Notes under the pieces: model-generated
The model's input: only the letters and a program-made list of their open reading frames with translations
What the model was told of the DNA's origin: nothing
Databases searched by the model: none
DNA from: Bacteroidota bacterium
GTDB taxonomy: Bacteria > Bacteroidota > Bacteroidia > Flavobacteriales > Flavobacteriaceae
Direction: 5' to 3'
Length of the DNA: 64,000 nt
NCBI GenBank assembly: GCA_023434025.1
Contig: JAEYTL010000025.1
Coordinates: 107,911-171,910 of the forward strand
Position numbers and translations under genes: made by a program
Shown here: positions 1 to 7,700 of the stretch, one piece after another
How the letters are laid out: every line of letters starts with the position of its first letter
Position numbering within the stretch: the first letter of the stretch is position 1

Positions 1-2
1 CA

Positions 3-464
3 GCGTTAGCAATTGGATATTATAAAAACTTCGTTTCAGACCTTGTTGAAAGTGTTCAGACAGCTGAAAAATTAGAGCTTGACGGAACAACTTTTTCCGA
101 TTTCAAATTAAAAGTCGTAATTCCAAAAGACTTGAAAGGAATAATTAGAGAAAAAGCAGCACTTTTTTATAAACGCAATGGGTTTCAACCGAACGATATG
201 AAATCTAAGTTTCGTAAACATCATTTGTGGTTTCAATTTGACCCCAAAAGTGCACCGACAGCAATTATGTATGATATGCCAAGCACATTAACAGGAATTG
301 ATGATGCAATTGAACTAATACTCCAAAAGAGTTACAAAGGACGAACAAAAATGCAAGAAGTAATAGAACAAAAAGAATTGAATAATTTCAAAAGAGTTCT
401 TCAATTACAGATTGATAGCAGTCCTTTTGCCCAACAAATAGTAGAAATAATTGATGAATTTTAA
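3..464 (+). CDS. Bacterial STING-domain protein (Cap12-like), 5' part outside window
   Basis: The frame is open from the window edge, so only the C-terminal ~153 residues are visible and the effector or membrane part is missing. The visible part follows a STING cyclic-dinucleotide-binding domain. It starts ALAIGYYKNFV, comparable to the GLAWSYY helix of animal STING. A strand ending VVIPKDL, a KFRKH segment, YDMPSTLT and a C-terminal helix with ELNNFKRVLQL follow. In bacteria this domain senses a cyclic dinucleotide made by a CBASS CD-NTase and drives a fused TIR or membrane effector; that is family knowledge. No CD-NTase is visible in the window and would be expected upstream. The internal TTG at 132 is not a credible start. 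Assignment is from remembered family patterns, without alignment. Confidence 0.72.
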   Translation, partial: ALAIGYYKNFVSDLVESVQTAEKLELDGTTFSDFKLKVVIPKDLKGIIREKAALFYKRNGFQPNDMKSKFRKHHLWFQFDPKSAPTAIMYDMPSTLTGIDDAIELILQKSYKGRTKMQEVIEQKELNNFKRVLQLQIDSSPFAQQIVEIIDEF

Positions 465-487
465 ACATAAAAAAAGAAAGCCGAACC

Positions 488-620
488 GCCAACAAGCGTT
501 TGGCTCAATGGCGGGTGACGTGGTTAATTGAACATTCTACCTCTCATCAACTTTAGTGGTTAAATGAAAGTTTTGTGCTCCGAAATCCGCTACTGTGCCA
601 AATGCCAAACCGTTGTGTGC
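488..620. repeat. Palindromic cassette-like (attC-like) intergenic element
   Basis: The stretch after the STING gene is a long imperfect palindrome. The left arm (488-514) contains AACAAGCGTTTGGC...GGCGG. The right arm (587-620) contains CCGC...GCCAAACCGTTGTG, nearly its reverse complement. The middle carries AACTTTAGTGGTTAAA (549-564). A partial relative with the same middle sequence lies after the next gene. The layout resembles integron attC sites or a flavobacterial repeat family. No integrase is visible, so the name is an inference. Confidence 0.55.
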
Positions 621-650
621 AAGCTTACTACAAAACTCAAACATAATACA

Positions 651-905
651 ATGGAACTATTAAGATTAAAAGAAAGAATTGAAATAGCAACTGAATTAGG
701 AGAAAGTCACTTTAGAGAATTTAAAAGTGGATTTCAAGGTCCTGAAGCAAATAAAACCAAAAGACCAATAAAAGAAATTTGTCAAGATATTTCTAAAACA
801 CTAGTCGCTTTTGCAAATGCAGATGGAGGTGAACTTTTAGTTGGAGTTGAAGATGATGGAACTTTAACTGGCCTTGATTTTAATGATGAACTGCTTAAGG
901 TATAA
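651..905 (+). CDS. AlbA_2 (Schlafen-type) N-terminal fragment of a split gene
   Basis: This is the first half of a broken or split ATP-binding protein. Motifs fit the AlbA_2/divergent-AAA_4 domain: E-FKSG near the start, then DISKTLVAFANADGGELLVG and EDDGTLTGLD. AlbA_2 domains occur in Schlafen-like nucleases and putative regulators. The start at 651 is chosen because homology begins there; an upstream in-frame ATG at 564 lies in the palindromic element. The frame stops at TAA 903-905 in the middle of the domain. The continuation (SPKTYVLEST...) is in another frame beginning at ATG 905, a TAATG overlap. Either one base was lost here or the halves are made by coupled re-initiation. Confidence 0.7.
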   Translation: MELLRLKERIEIATELGESHFREFKSGFQGPEANKTKRPIKEICQDISKTLVAFANADGGELLVGVEDDGTLTGLDFNDELLKV

Positions 906-2545
906 TGGATTCCCCAAAAACATATGTTTTAGAATCAACTCCATTACCTACTACAAAAGCTCAAATTGTAGATATCGAAGGAAAGAAGATTGCTTATTTT
1001 TCAATTCCTAAAGGGACAGAATTCGTCTATATCACATCTGATGGAAAATGCCTTAAAAGAAGAGATTTAGAATCTATACCTGTATCTCCAGAATCAATAC
1101 AAATAGAACGTGAAGAAAAGACATCAAGAGAATATGATAGAAAATTTATTGATGCTGCAGATATAAATGATTTAGATAGTTCATTATTGAATTTTGTTGC
1201 GAAGGAATTCTCAAAAACAATTTCTTCTGAAAAATTTTTACAACATTTGGATTTAGCCGAATTTGATGGTAATAGACTTCGTTTACGAAGAGCCGCACTG
1301 TTATTATTCTCTAAAAACCCTCAGAAATGGCATCCAAGATTACAAGTTAGAATAATCAAAGTTAAAGGAACGGAAATTAAAAGCGGAGCAGAATTTAATG
1401 TAATTAGAGATGAAGAAATTTCTGAAAATATTTTAAGACTAATTGAAGGAGCTTGGGACATATTAAGACCATATTTAACAGAAACAAAATTCTCAAATGA
1501 TGCAATCTTCAAAACACAAGTAGTATACCCTGAATTAGCTTGTAAGGAAGCATTGATAAATGCTATTGCACATAGAGATTATAGTATAGAAGGTAGAGGA
1601 ATTGAGATATTTGTTTTTGAAGATAGATTAGACATAAAATCCCCTGGTCTATTACTATCTTCAGTTAATATAAGCGAAATTAAAAATAGAACGGGAATAC
1701 ACCAATCAAGAAATACTTATATCGCTAGAGTATTAAGAGAAATTGGTTATATGAGAGAGCTAGGAGAAGGCTTTAGAAGAATTTATGATTTAATGGAAAG
1801 CAATGATTTGCAAGAGCCATTAATTGAATCAAAAAATAAATCTTTTCTAGTCACTTTAAGCCAAAAACTCATTTACACAAAAGAAGAAAAAATTTGGTTA
1901 GAAAATTTTGCTGATATTGAACTATCTAGAGAGGAAAAAACAGTAGTTCGTCTAGGAGCAAAAGGAGAATTGATTTCACCAAAACTTATTTGGGATAGTG
2001 TTGGAATTGTTGATACTGATGTATATAGACAACTTTTAGAATCATTAAAGTCTAAAGGAGTTTTAATTAGTGATGTAGCAAAACCTCAAGCATTAGCAAT
2101 TGCAAGAAAAAATAAAATTAAAGATAAAAAAGCAATTCCAAGATTTAGAATTGTTACACCTAATGACCATAAAAAAGAATCACAACCGATAATCAAATTA
2201 CCTCAAAAGACAGAAGTTATAGAAAATTCAATTATTGACGATTCTGATTATGCAAAACTATTTATTGATAACGTTCCTTTTACATGTACAGAAAGCGACT
2301 TATTAGAATTATTTAGTAAATATGGTGAAGTTGATTCTGTACATATTCCTAAAAGTTATTACTCGGGTAAAGTTAGAGGATTTGCTTTTATTGAATTCGA
2401 AAAAAAAGAAACTTTAAAAAAGGTTATTGAAGATAAACAAAATATTTTTTTAAACGGAAGGAAGTTAATAATTAAAGAATATGAGATTAAAAAGCCTGCA
2501 CACAACAAAATATTGCCAAAAGCGGGGCTAAACGGCTTCGATTGA
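905..2545 (+). CDS. HATPase_c_4-type ATP-binding protein with C-terminal RRM, continuation of split AlbA_2 gene
   Basis: This 546-residue frame continues the AlbA_2 protein. Residues 1-60 finish the AlbA_2 domain (TSDGKCLKRR). A GHKL-like ATPase block follows around 205-315 (ELACKEALINAIAHRDYS, then an RELGEGFRRI segment). A likely winged-helix stretch lies around 330-395. Residues 449-532 form a clear RNA-recognition motif: RNP2-like LFIDNVP (452-458) and RNP1-like RGFAFIEF (491-498). AlbA_2 with HATPase_c_4 is a common bacterial layout, usually called a putative regulator or helicase-related protein. An RRM tail is unusual. The last ~18 residues are encoded by the start of a palindromic element, so the natural C-terminus may have been altered. 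Neighbours suggest a defence role, which is inference. Confidence 0.75.
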   Translation: MDSPKTYVLESTPLPTTKAQIVDIEGKKIAYFSIPKGTEFVYITSDGKCLKRRDLESIPVSPESIQIEREEKTSREYDRKFIDAADINDLDSSLLNFVAKEFSKTISSEKFLQHLDLAEFDGNRLRLRRAALLLFSKNPQKWHPRLQVRIIKVKGTEIKSGAEFNVIRDEEISENILRLIEGAWDILRPYLTETKFSNDAIFKTQVVYPELACKEALINAIAHRDYSIEGRGIEIFVFEDRLDIKSPGLLLSSVNISEIKNRTGIHQSRNTYIARVLREIGYMRELGEGFRRIYDLMESNDLQEPLIESKNKSFLVTLSQKLIYTKEEKIWLENFADIELSREEKTVVRLGAKGELISPKLIWDSVGIVDTDVYRQLLESLKSKGVLISDVAKPQALAIARKNKIKDKKAIPRFRIVTPNDHKKESQPIIKLPQKTEVIENSIIDDSDYAKLFIDNVPFTCTESDLLELFSKYGEVDSVHIPKSYYSGKVRGFAFIEFEKKETLKKVIEDKQNIFLNGRKLIIKEYEIKKPAHNKILPKAGLNGFD

Positions 2546-2570
2546 ACTTTAGTACTAAAACAATCGAGGA
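2498..2570. repeat. Partial second copy of the palindromic cassette-like element
   Basis: This begins GCACACAAC and continues TTGCCAAAAGCGGGG, like the left arm of the element at 488-620. At 2545-2559 it carries AACTTTAGTACTAAA, matching the middle of the first copy. No right arm is recognisable before the TIR gene. It overlaps the 3' end of the preceding reading frame. Confidence 0.45.
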
Positions 2571-2617
2571 TATATAAAACTTTATCTATAATATAAACTG
2601 AAATTAACAATAAAAAC

Positions 2618-3634
2618 ATGAGTGATAATTCAGAAGAAAAGAAAGAACAATCAATAACCAAGTCAACAAGTTCTTTAGTCTTTATAAGTCATGATACCCG
2701 TGATGCAGAGATTGCGGAGGCTTTTAGCACTTTGCTGAAACGAGTTAGTGCAGGAGTTTTAAAATCATTCAGGTCGTCAGATAAAAAAGGGAATCAAGGT
2801 ATTGAATACGGTGTAGAATGGTATCCGGAAATAATCAAAAATATTCAAGGAGCTACCGATGTTGTTTGTTTACTTACCCCAAATAGTGTTGACCGACCCT
2901 GGATACTGTTTGAAGCGGGAATGGCAAAAGGCAAATTAAATACACCCATTTTAGGAGTTGCATTGGGATTACCATTGACAAAAGCTTCCAGTGGGCCATT
3001 TGCTCAATTTCAAAACTGTAGTGGTGACGAAGATTCGTTGTGTAAGTTAGTATTTCAGTTAGTTGACAGAATACCAAATTCTGAACCTGATGAAGAAACA
3101 ATAAAATTCCATGTTCAAAAATTCATTACAACTATTGATGAGATTTTTGTAAAAAGAAAAGAAAATCCGGAAAATGAAAGTATTGCAGAGTATAATGAAA
3201 ACGAAACCCCAAAACTATTCGAAGAAATTAAAGTAATGTTCCAAGACTTACCCTCCAGAATTGAAAGCAGAATAGATCCAGAATTCAGAGAGCGGAAAAG
3301 AAGAAGACGAATTCATCCAATGCTGATTGAAGAATTAATACATATGACCCCAAATCCTATGGTTGGAATGCTAATGGCTTTAGGATTAATCAAAGATAAA
3401 ATGCCTTGGATGTACGAACTTGGCACCGAGGTAATCAGAACAATAAAATCGGATATTTCTGTTAAAGAAAAAGAAAAGGCTGTTATTCAATTTGAAGAAA
3501 TGGTTGAAATGACCATCCATCATCCTATCATGGAAAAAATGATGATAACTAATTCAGAAGAAGATTATATACTATATAGGGAATTACCCCGGATGTTAAG
3601 AAAAAATATGCAACGATTGATTATGGAAGAATAA
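2618..3634 (+). CDS. TIR-domain protein with uncharacterised C-terminal domain
   Basis: Residues ~18-150 form a TIR domain: SSLVFISHDTRDAEIA at the first strand, then SFRSSDKKG and RPWILFEAGMAKGK. The Glu at about residue 99 (WILFEAG) sits where NAD-cleaving TIR domains have their catalytic Glu. TIR proteins of this kind act in prokaryotic anti-phage systems, usually by hydrolysing NAD or making a signal nucleotide. Residues ~215-338 start with a basic KRRRRIHP stretch and continue as a Met-rich helical region I cannot assign. The protein is a separate gene and is not fused to the STING domain upstream. Whether the two cooperate is unknown. A cassette-like repeat remnant lies just before it. 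Confidence 0.75.
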   Translation: MSDNSEEKKEQSITKSTSSLVFISHDTRDAEIAEAFSTLLKRVSAGVLKSFRSSDKKGNQGIEYGVEWYPEIIKNIQGATDVVCLLTPNSVDRPWILFEAGMAKGKLNTPILGVALGLPLTKASSGPFAQFQNCSGDEDSLCKLVFQLVDRIPNSEPDEETIKFHVQKFITTIDEIFVKRKENPENESIAEYNENETPKLFEEIKVMFQDLPSRIESRIDPEFRERKRRRRIHPMLIEELIHMTPNPMVGMLMALGLIKDKMPWMYELGTEVIRTIKSDISVKEKEKAVIQFEEMVEMTIHHPIMEKMMITNSEEDYILYRELPRMLRKNMQRLIMEE

Positions 3635-3706
3635 TAACTGTATGGTCATATCTCCCTCCTTCACACCAATCACAAACCTTATCCTTTATCCGCTGAAAAG
3701 CAAAAC

Positions 3707-3780
3707 AAATTTTTTCCTATATTTCATAACACTACTTTGTCGAAAGCAACGTAACCCTTAGAACCTGTATCCTGATTCCG
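3707..3780. repeat. Direct repeat D1 (diverged copy of 4024-4099)
   Basis: It shares TTTTTTCCTATATTT, TAACACTAC, TAACCCT and GATTCCG, in the same order and spacing, with 4024-4099. The two copies bracket two palindromic repeats. The block lies in the gene-free stretch 3635-4187 ahead of the toxin operon. Confidence 0.5.
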
Positions 3781-3810
3781 TTTTTTACCAGGATTTGGTA
3801 AATATAAAAT

Positions 3811-3898
3811 CGCAGATGCACAGATAAAATAGTTATAAACTTAGCCTGTGAAATACAAACTCCGGATGGAATTAAAAAAATCTGCGAATCAGTGGCTG
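3811..3898. repeat. Diverged interspersed palindromic repeat
   Basis: The ends read CGCAGATGCACAGAT and AAATCTGCGAATCAGTGGCT. They match the ends of the better preserved copies at 3922-3985 and 14901-15049, with a longer and different middle. Confidence 0.45.
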
Positions 3899-3921
3899 AG
3901 CTATAAAATATTGTTTGTTTT

Positions 3922-3985
3922 CAGCCACTGATGCACAGATTATATTCTATTCAGTGGTAACAAAAAATCCCCGAATCTGTGGCCA
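3922..3985. repeat. Interspersed palindromic repeat (AGCCNCTGATGCACAGATT type)
   Basis: The copy starts CAGCCACTGATGCACAGATT and ends CGAATCTGTGGCC. The two ends are imperfect inverted repeats, giving a hairpin of about 64 bp. Relatives lie at 14901-15049, 19694-19886 and 33990-34134. Confidence 0.6.
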
Positions 3986-4023
3986 AAAAGCAAAAAAACC
4001 TTCCCACCCCACCCCATTTAAAA

Positions 4024-4099
4024 AAATTTTTTCCTATATTTGGCTTAACACTACATTTTCCAAAACAAAATAACCCTGAGAAGCTGTATTCAGATTCCG
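4024..4099. repeat. Direct repeat D2, possible promoter of the toxin operon
   Basis: Second copy of D1. It contains TATATTTG at 4035-4042, a match to the Bacteroidota -7 box TAnnTTTG; D1 has TATATTTC at the same place. It lies about 90 bases before the first gene of the operon, so D2 may hold its promoter. No clear -33 TTG at the right spacing was found. Confidence 0.4.
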
Positions 4100-4187
4100 G
4101 TGTTTTTATAGCACTTGTTGCTCAAAAAACGTCCGGCTGTTTTAATACACTCATGATGTAAAACCAATCGCAATCATTTCAGAGGTT

Positions 4188-5555
4188 ATGACTATCCGGA
4201 TAAAAAAGAACATTGCAGTAACAGGCCTTCTGGTGCTGTGGTTTGTTGTGCTCAGGGCTCAGGTGCCCGTGCCGGAACTGCCAACAACCTATCGCTTTTC
4301 AAATTATGCCACGCAAAGCTATATGCAGCCCCAGCCGTTACAGCATAACGCCTATACCGGCATACTGTTACCGGGCAATCAGCAACAGCAGCACAATGCA
4401 AGGCTGATGCAGGAGGCAGAACATGACATGGCTGCGGAACAAAAAACCCTGCGGGAAGCCGGGGCTGCTGTCGAAACTTTTTTCGGGCCGGTGAGCTATA
4501 CCCTGCCTTCGTTAGCCGGTGCAACCGGCACGGCGTTATACCGACAGGTATTTGATAAAATCATTTCTACCGGAGAGGATGTATCGTTAAAAGATGCTGT
4601 TTTTGATATTGAAAATGCTTATTTCGGCAACGTGTTAAGCCGAGAAAAGTTTGAAAGAACCATTTGGGAAAGCGGTCAGTTTTTAATTCAAAAAATGAAA
4701 GAACAGGGCTATGACCTGCACAGCAATGCCGCCAAAAACTTTATGCTTTTTCAGTATTTTTCCGAGGCTTTGCAGTTAAAATCCACCAAAGAAAAACACC
4801 TGCCGTTTACCTATGATTTTGAGGATTATATGGGCGTGCAGAACCACGCCAAGATGTTTGTGACCAAACTACTGGAAACGGGTTCGGGACAATGCCATTC
4901 GATGCCACTGCTGTACCTGATACTGGCGGATGAAATTCAGGCGGAAGCTTATCTTGCCCTGTCACCCAATCACTCTTATATCTGTTTTCCAGACGATAGA
5001 CAGAAATGGTATAATGTGGAGCTCACCAACGGCATGTTTTCCACAGCCTCCTATATTCTGCAATCCGGTTATATCAAATCGGAAGCCCTGCAAAACAAAA
5101 TCTATATGGAGAGTCTTTCCAAAAAGGAACTGCTGGCCAATCTGCTGACCGACTTAGCCAACGGGTATATTCACAAATTCGGCTATGATGAATTTGTGGC
5201 AGATATCATCCATAAAGCCTTAAGCCTCTACCCCAACAGCATCCATGCCCAGATGTTCAAAGCCAAAGCGGATAGAGCCCGGCTTGACTATGTGCTACAC
5301 CAATTGGGCATCAATCCGGCCGATAAAAAACAACGGTTAAAAATCGCAGCATACCCAAAAGTTTTGCAGCTATTGCGGCAACTCAGGGCACAGCACCATC
5401 TGATTGACGACCTGGGCTATGAACCCATGCCGCAGGAAGCTTATGAACGATGGCTGAACGACATGAAGCAGGAAACACAAAAACAGGAAAATGAAGCCAT
5501 TTCACGGCAACTTGAAAATATTTTACCCAAACACCCTAAAACGATCAACGATTGA
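4188..5555 (+). CDS. Secreted transglutaminase-like protein, first of a pair
   Basis: The protein has 455 residues and a signal peptide (hydrophobic residues ~10-24). The core carries a transglutaminase/papain-like pattern: Cys236 in GSGQCHSMP, His262 in SPNHSYI and WYNVELT at 274-280 supplying an Asn/Glu. A repeat-like helical tail follows (YPNSIHAQMFKAKAD, TPR-like). The next gene is a shorter paralogue with the same motifs. The stop overlaps the TTG start of that gene, so the two are translationally coupled. The pair precedes an RHS-type toxin carrier, so processing, export or cross-linking of the toxin is a plausible but unproven role. I know no named family for it. Confidence 0.7.
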   Translation: MTIRIKKNIAVTGLLVLWFVVLRAQVPVPELPTTYRFSNYATQSYMQPQPLQHNAYTGILLPGNQQQQHNARLMQEAEHDMAAEQKTLREAGAAVETFFGPVSYTLPSLAGATGTALYRQVFDKIISTGEDVSLKDAVFDIENAYFGNVLSREKFERTIWESGQFLIQKMKEQGYDLHSNAAKNFMLFQYFSEALQLKSTKEKHLPFTYDFEDYMGVQNHAKMFVTKLLETGSGQCHSMPLLYLILADEIQAEAYLALSPNHSYICFPDDRQKWYNVELTNGMFSTASYILQSGYIKSEALQNKIYMESLSKKELLANLLTDLANGYIHKFGYDEFVADIIHKALSLYPNSIHAQMFKAKADRARLDYVLHQLGINPADKKQRLKIAAYPKVLQLLRQLRAQHHLIDDLGYEPMPQEAYERWLNDMKQETQKQENEAISRQLENILPKHPKTIND

Positions 5556-6595
5556 GAACGATAAATTTAGTATTGCTGTTTATTTCACTGTACTGCTTTC
5601 CGGCACAGGCACAAAATCAAGAAGCTCTTTTTGAAAAAAGCCTGCTGACCTTAAACGATATGCTTCTTAACGAGCACAAGTACAGTTTTAAGAAAGCTGT
5701 TTTTTCGGTTGAAAATGCGTACCTGAACGGAAAGCTTGATACCCTTGCGGTCAATAACCAAATCAGAGTCCTGACGAATTTAAGCAAGTCTTTAATTCAG
5801 GATCGTTTTTTGGCCTATGTGGAAAACGACAAGGAGGATGTCAACAAATGGGCTTCGGCCTATCAGGTGATGTGCGACAGTATTCCGGTGGTGATTCAGG
5901 ACAAGCTGTACCAATACACCCCGTTTCAATATGACTTTAACGATGTATTCGGAAATGAAGAATATTCAAATATGTTTGTCTCCAAACTATTGGAAACCCG
6001 GAAAGGTAATTGTCATTCACTACCCTATCTTTATAAAATTCTTTGTGAAGAGCTTGGCACAACAGCACATCTCGCTCTTGCTCCCAACCACATTTATATC
6101 AAGCACCAGAGCAAAAAACATGGATGGTACAACACGGAATTAACAAGCGGTATTTTTCCCAATGATGCCTGGCTGATGGCATCCGGTTTTATTCATGTGG
6201 ATGCAATCAAGAACGGTGTGTACATGAAAGCACTGAACAACAAGGAAAGCATTGCCGTGGTCATGATGGACTTGGCCAATGCGTATCAACGCATTTTTCC
6301 GGAGAATGACGGTGCTTTTTTAATGAAATGTGCACAGGCGGCTATTGCTGCTTATCCGAATTTTGCGACGGCTCTTATTTTAAGGGCTGAGCTGCACAAA
6401 AAAGAAGTGGAACAGCAAACAGATGCCAAGACAGCCGCAAAACGGTTTGAAGCCTTAGAAAAGGAATACGGTCATATCCATCTTCTGGGGTATCGCCACA
6501 TGCCGGAGGGTATGTATTTAAACTGGCTCGTAAGCCTGAAAACCGAACGGGACAAGTATGAGAATAAAAAATTGAGTAACTTTAACAAAAATTAG
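5552..6595 (+). CDS. Secreted transglutaminase-like protein, second of a pair
   Basis: The protein has 347 residues and starts at TTG 5552 inside the stop of the gene before (TTGA overlap). The signal peptide ends near CFPAQAQ. It is a paralogue of the preceding protein: FDDVF/FEDYM-like segment, Cys154 in KGNCHSLPYLY, His180 in APNHIYI, WYNTELTSG at 192-200, and a C-terminal helical part ending in a HLLGYRHMPEGMYLNWL block that corresponds to DLGYEPMPQEAYERWL in its partner. The next gene, an RHS-type carrier, starts four bases after its stop, so all three are one transcription unit. Enzymatic activity is inferred from the Cys-His-Asn/Glu pattern only. Confidence 0.7.
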   Translation: MRTINLVLLFISLYCFPAQAQNQEALFEKSLLTLNDMLLNEHKYSFKKAVFSVENAYLNGKLDTLAVNNQIRVLTNLSKSLIQDRFLAYVENDKEDVNKWASAYQVMCDSIPVVIQDKLYQYTPFQYDFNDVFGNEEYSNMFVSKLLETRKGNCHSLPYLYKILCEELGTTAHLALAPNHIYIKHQSKKHGWYNTELTSGIFPNDAWLMASGFIHVDAIKNGVYMKALNNKESIAVVMMDLANAYQRIFPENDGAFLMKCAQAAIAAYPNFATALILRAELHKKEVEQQTDAKTAAKRFEALEKEYGHIHLLGYRHMPEGMYLNWLVSLKTERDKYENKKLSNFNKN

Positions 6596-6599
6596 TCTT

Positions 6600-7700
6600 A
6601 TGAGCAGATTACTTTTTTTGATGATTTGCCTGTGTCTTTTGGGTTCAATTTCCCTCTCTGCACAGGAAGATTTATCGGCGGCAGAAAAACAGCGGCGGCA
6701 GGATAATATAGAGGCCGCCAACCCGTTTAAACAGTTTGGGTACAAAGCCAAGATAGCCACGTTAAGCAAGGGCAAATACCTTGAAGTGCATGATCTGGAC
6801 AGCATTGTCACCATCGGTTCGATCCGGTTTCATGTGGAGAAAATGAAGATTGTAGGAATAGTTATTGCGGATAGTACCGACAGGGAATTTGCCCGGCCGA
6901 TCGGGGATATGGCGAGCCGGTGGTTATCGCCTGATCCTTTGACGGAAGAATATCCGGACTGGACGCCGTACAGGTTCGGGTTTAACAACCCTACTCGATA
7001 TAACGACCCTACGGGGTTGTTGGAGGAAGATTGGATTCCGGGAATTGAAGTTACGAAAGACTCAAATGGGAATGTTAATGGTGGTCATATAGTCGCAAAA
7101 CCAGAACAAGGGGATACACCAGAAACATTAGCTACTTTTTTAGGTGTAAGCATGAAAGAAGCCAATCAATTATACAATAATATGCAATCGTCAGGATCTA
7201 GTAGTGTTGTTGTACCTGAGTCAATTGCCGGACCAATGAATGCAGCAGTAACTGATGCAATTATGAATCCATCTAATTATACAGACAGTATGTTTATTCC
7301 AGATAGTTTTGAAACTAATTATAATTGCTTTGAATGTGCGAGTTCAATTGCTCAAGGGAACACACCTAATTTATCTAATATTGAAGCTCCTTTTACTTTT
7401 AGTGCGGATCTAAAACGAAATTATAGCCATGCAAGTCCTTCTGAATATAAGTTTGGACAAACTGTGATTAGATTTGGGGAAAATAGAACTAATATTTTAG
7501 GGATGAGCAGTAATATTTCAACACATGCAGCTACATATCTTGGGACGAGTCAAAATGGAACAATTTATACATTTTCAAAAAATGGTATGATAGCAGCTCC
7601 AGGGGTATTTAAGCTTTCAACACTTGAATCTATGTATGGTAAAAATCAAGGAGTAGGTCCAACTAAAAATGAGAGTGGATTTTATAATCCTATAAAATGA
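6600..7700 (+). CDS. Short RHS-type polymorphic toxin, putative cysteine-peptidase C-terminus
   Basis: Residues 1-22 are a signal peptide ending SLSAQ. Residues ~38-139 are a compact carrier: NPFKQFGYKAKI, then the RHS core end SRWLSPDPLTEEYPDW, PYRFGFNNPTRY and NDPTG (PTG at 137-139). Everything after PTG is the variable toxin part and is visibly richer in AT than the carrier. It has a LysM-like stretch (~168-195, QGDTPETLATFLGVS) and a last domain with NCFECA (Cys243, Cys246), THAATYLG (His309) and FSKNG. That Cys/His pattern recalls NlpC/P60 or papain-like peptidases, so a wall-targeting amidase or peptidase is likely but not certain. The usual long RHS repeat shell is absent. The next gene overlaps its stop and is probably the immunity gene. 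Confidence 0.75.
   Translation: MSRLLFLMICLCLLGSISLSAQEDLSAAEKQRRQDNIEAANPFKQFGYKAKIATLSKGKYLEVHDLDSIVTIGSIRFHVEKMKIVGIVIADSTDREFARPIGDMASRWLSPDPLTEEYPDWTPYRFGFNNPTRYNDPTGLLEEDWIPGIEVTKDSNGNVNGGHIVAKPEQGDTPETLATFLGVSMKEANQLYNNMQSSGSSSVVVPESIAGPMNAAVTDAIMNPSNYTDSMFIPDSFETNYNCFECASSIAQGNTPNLSNIEAPFTFSADLKRNYSHASPSEYKFGQTVIRFGENRTNILGMSSNISTHAATYLGTSQNGTIYTFSKNGMIAAPGVFKLSTLESMYGKNQGVGPTKNESGFYNPIK

Noticed and set aside
3979..4161. Frame of 60 codons over the repeat block
   Set aside because: It runs through direct and palindromic repeats, is Lys-rich at the start with no domain, and ends before the operon.
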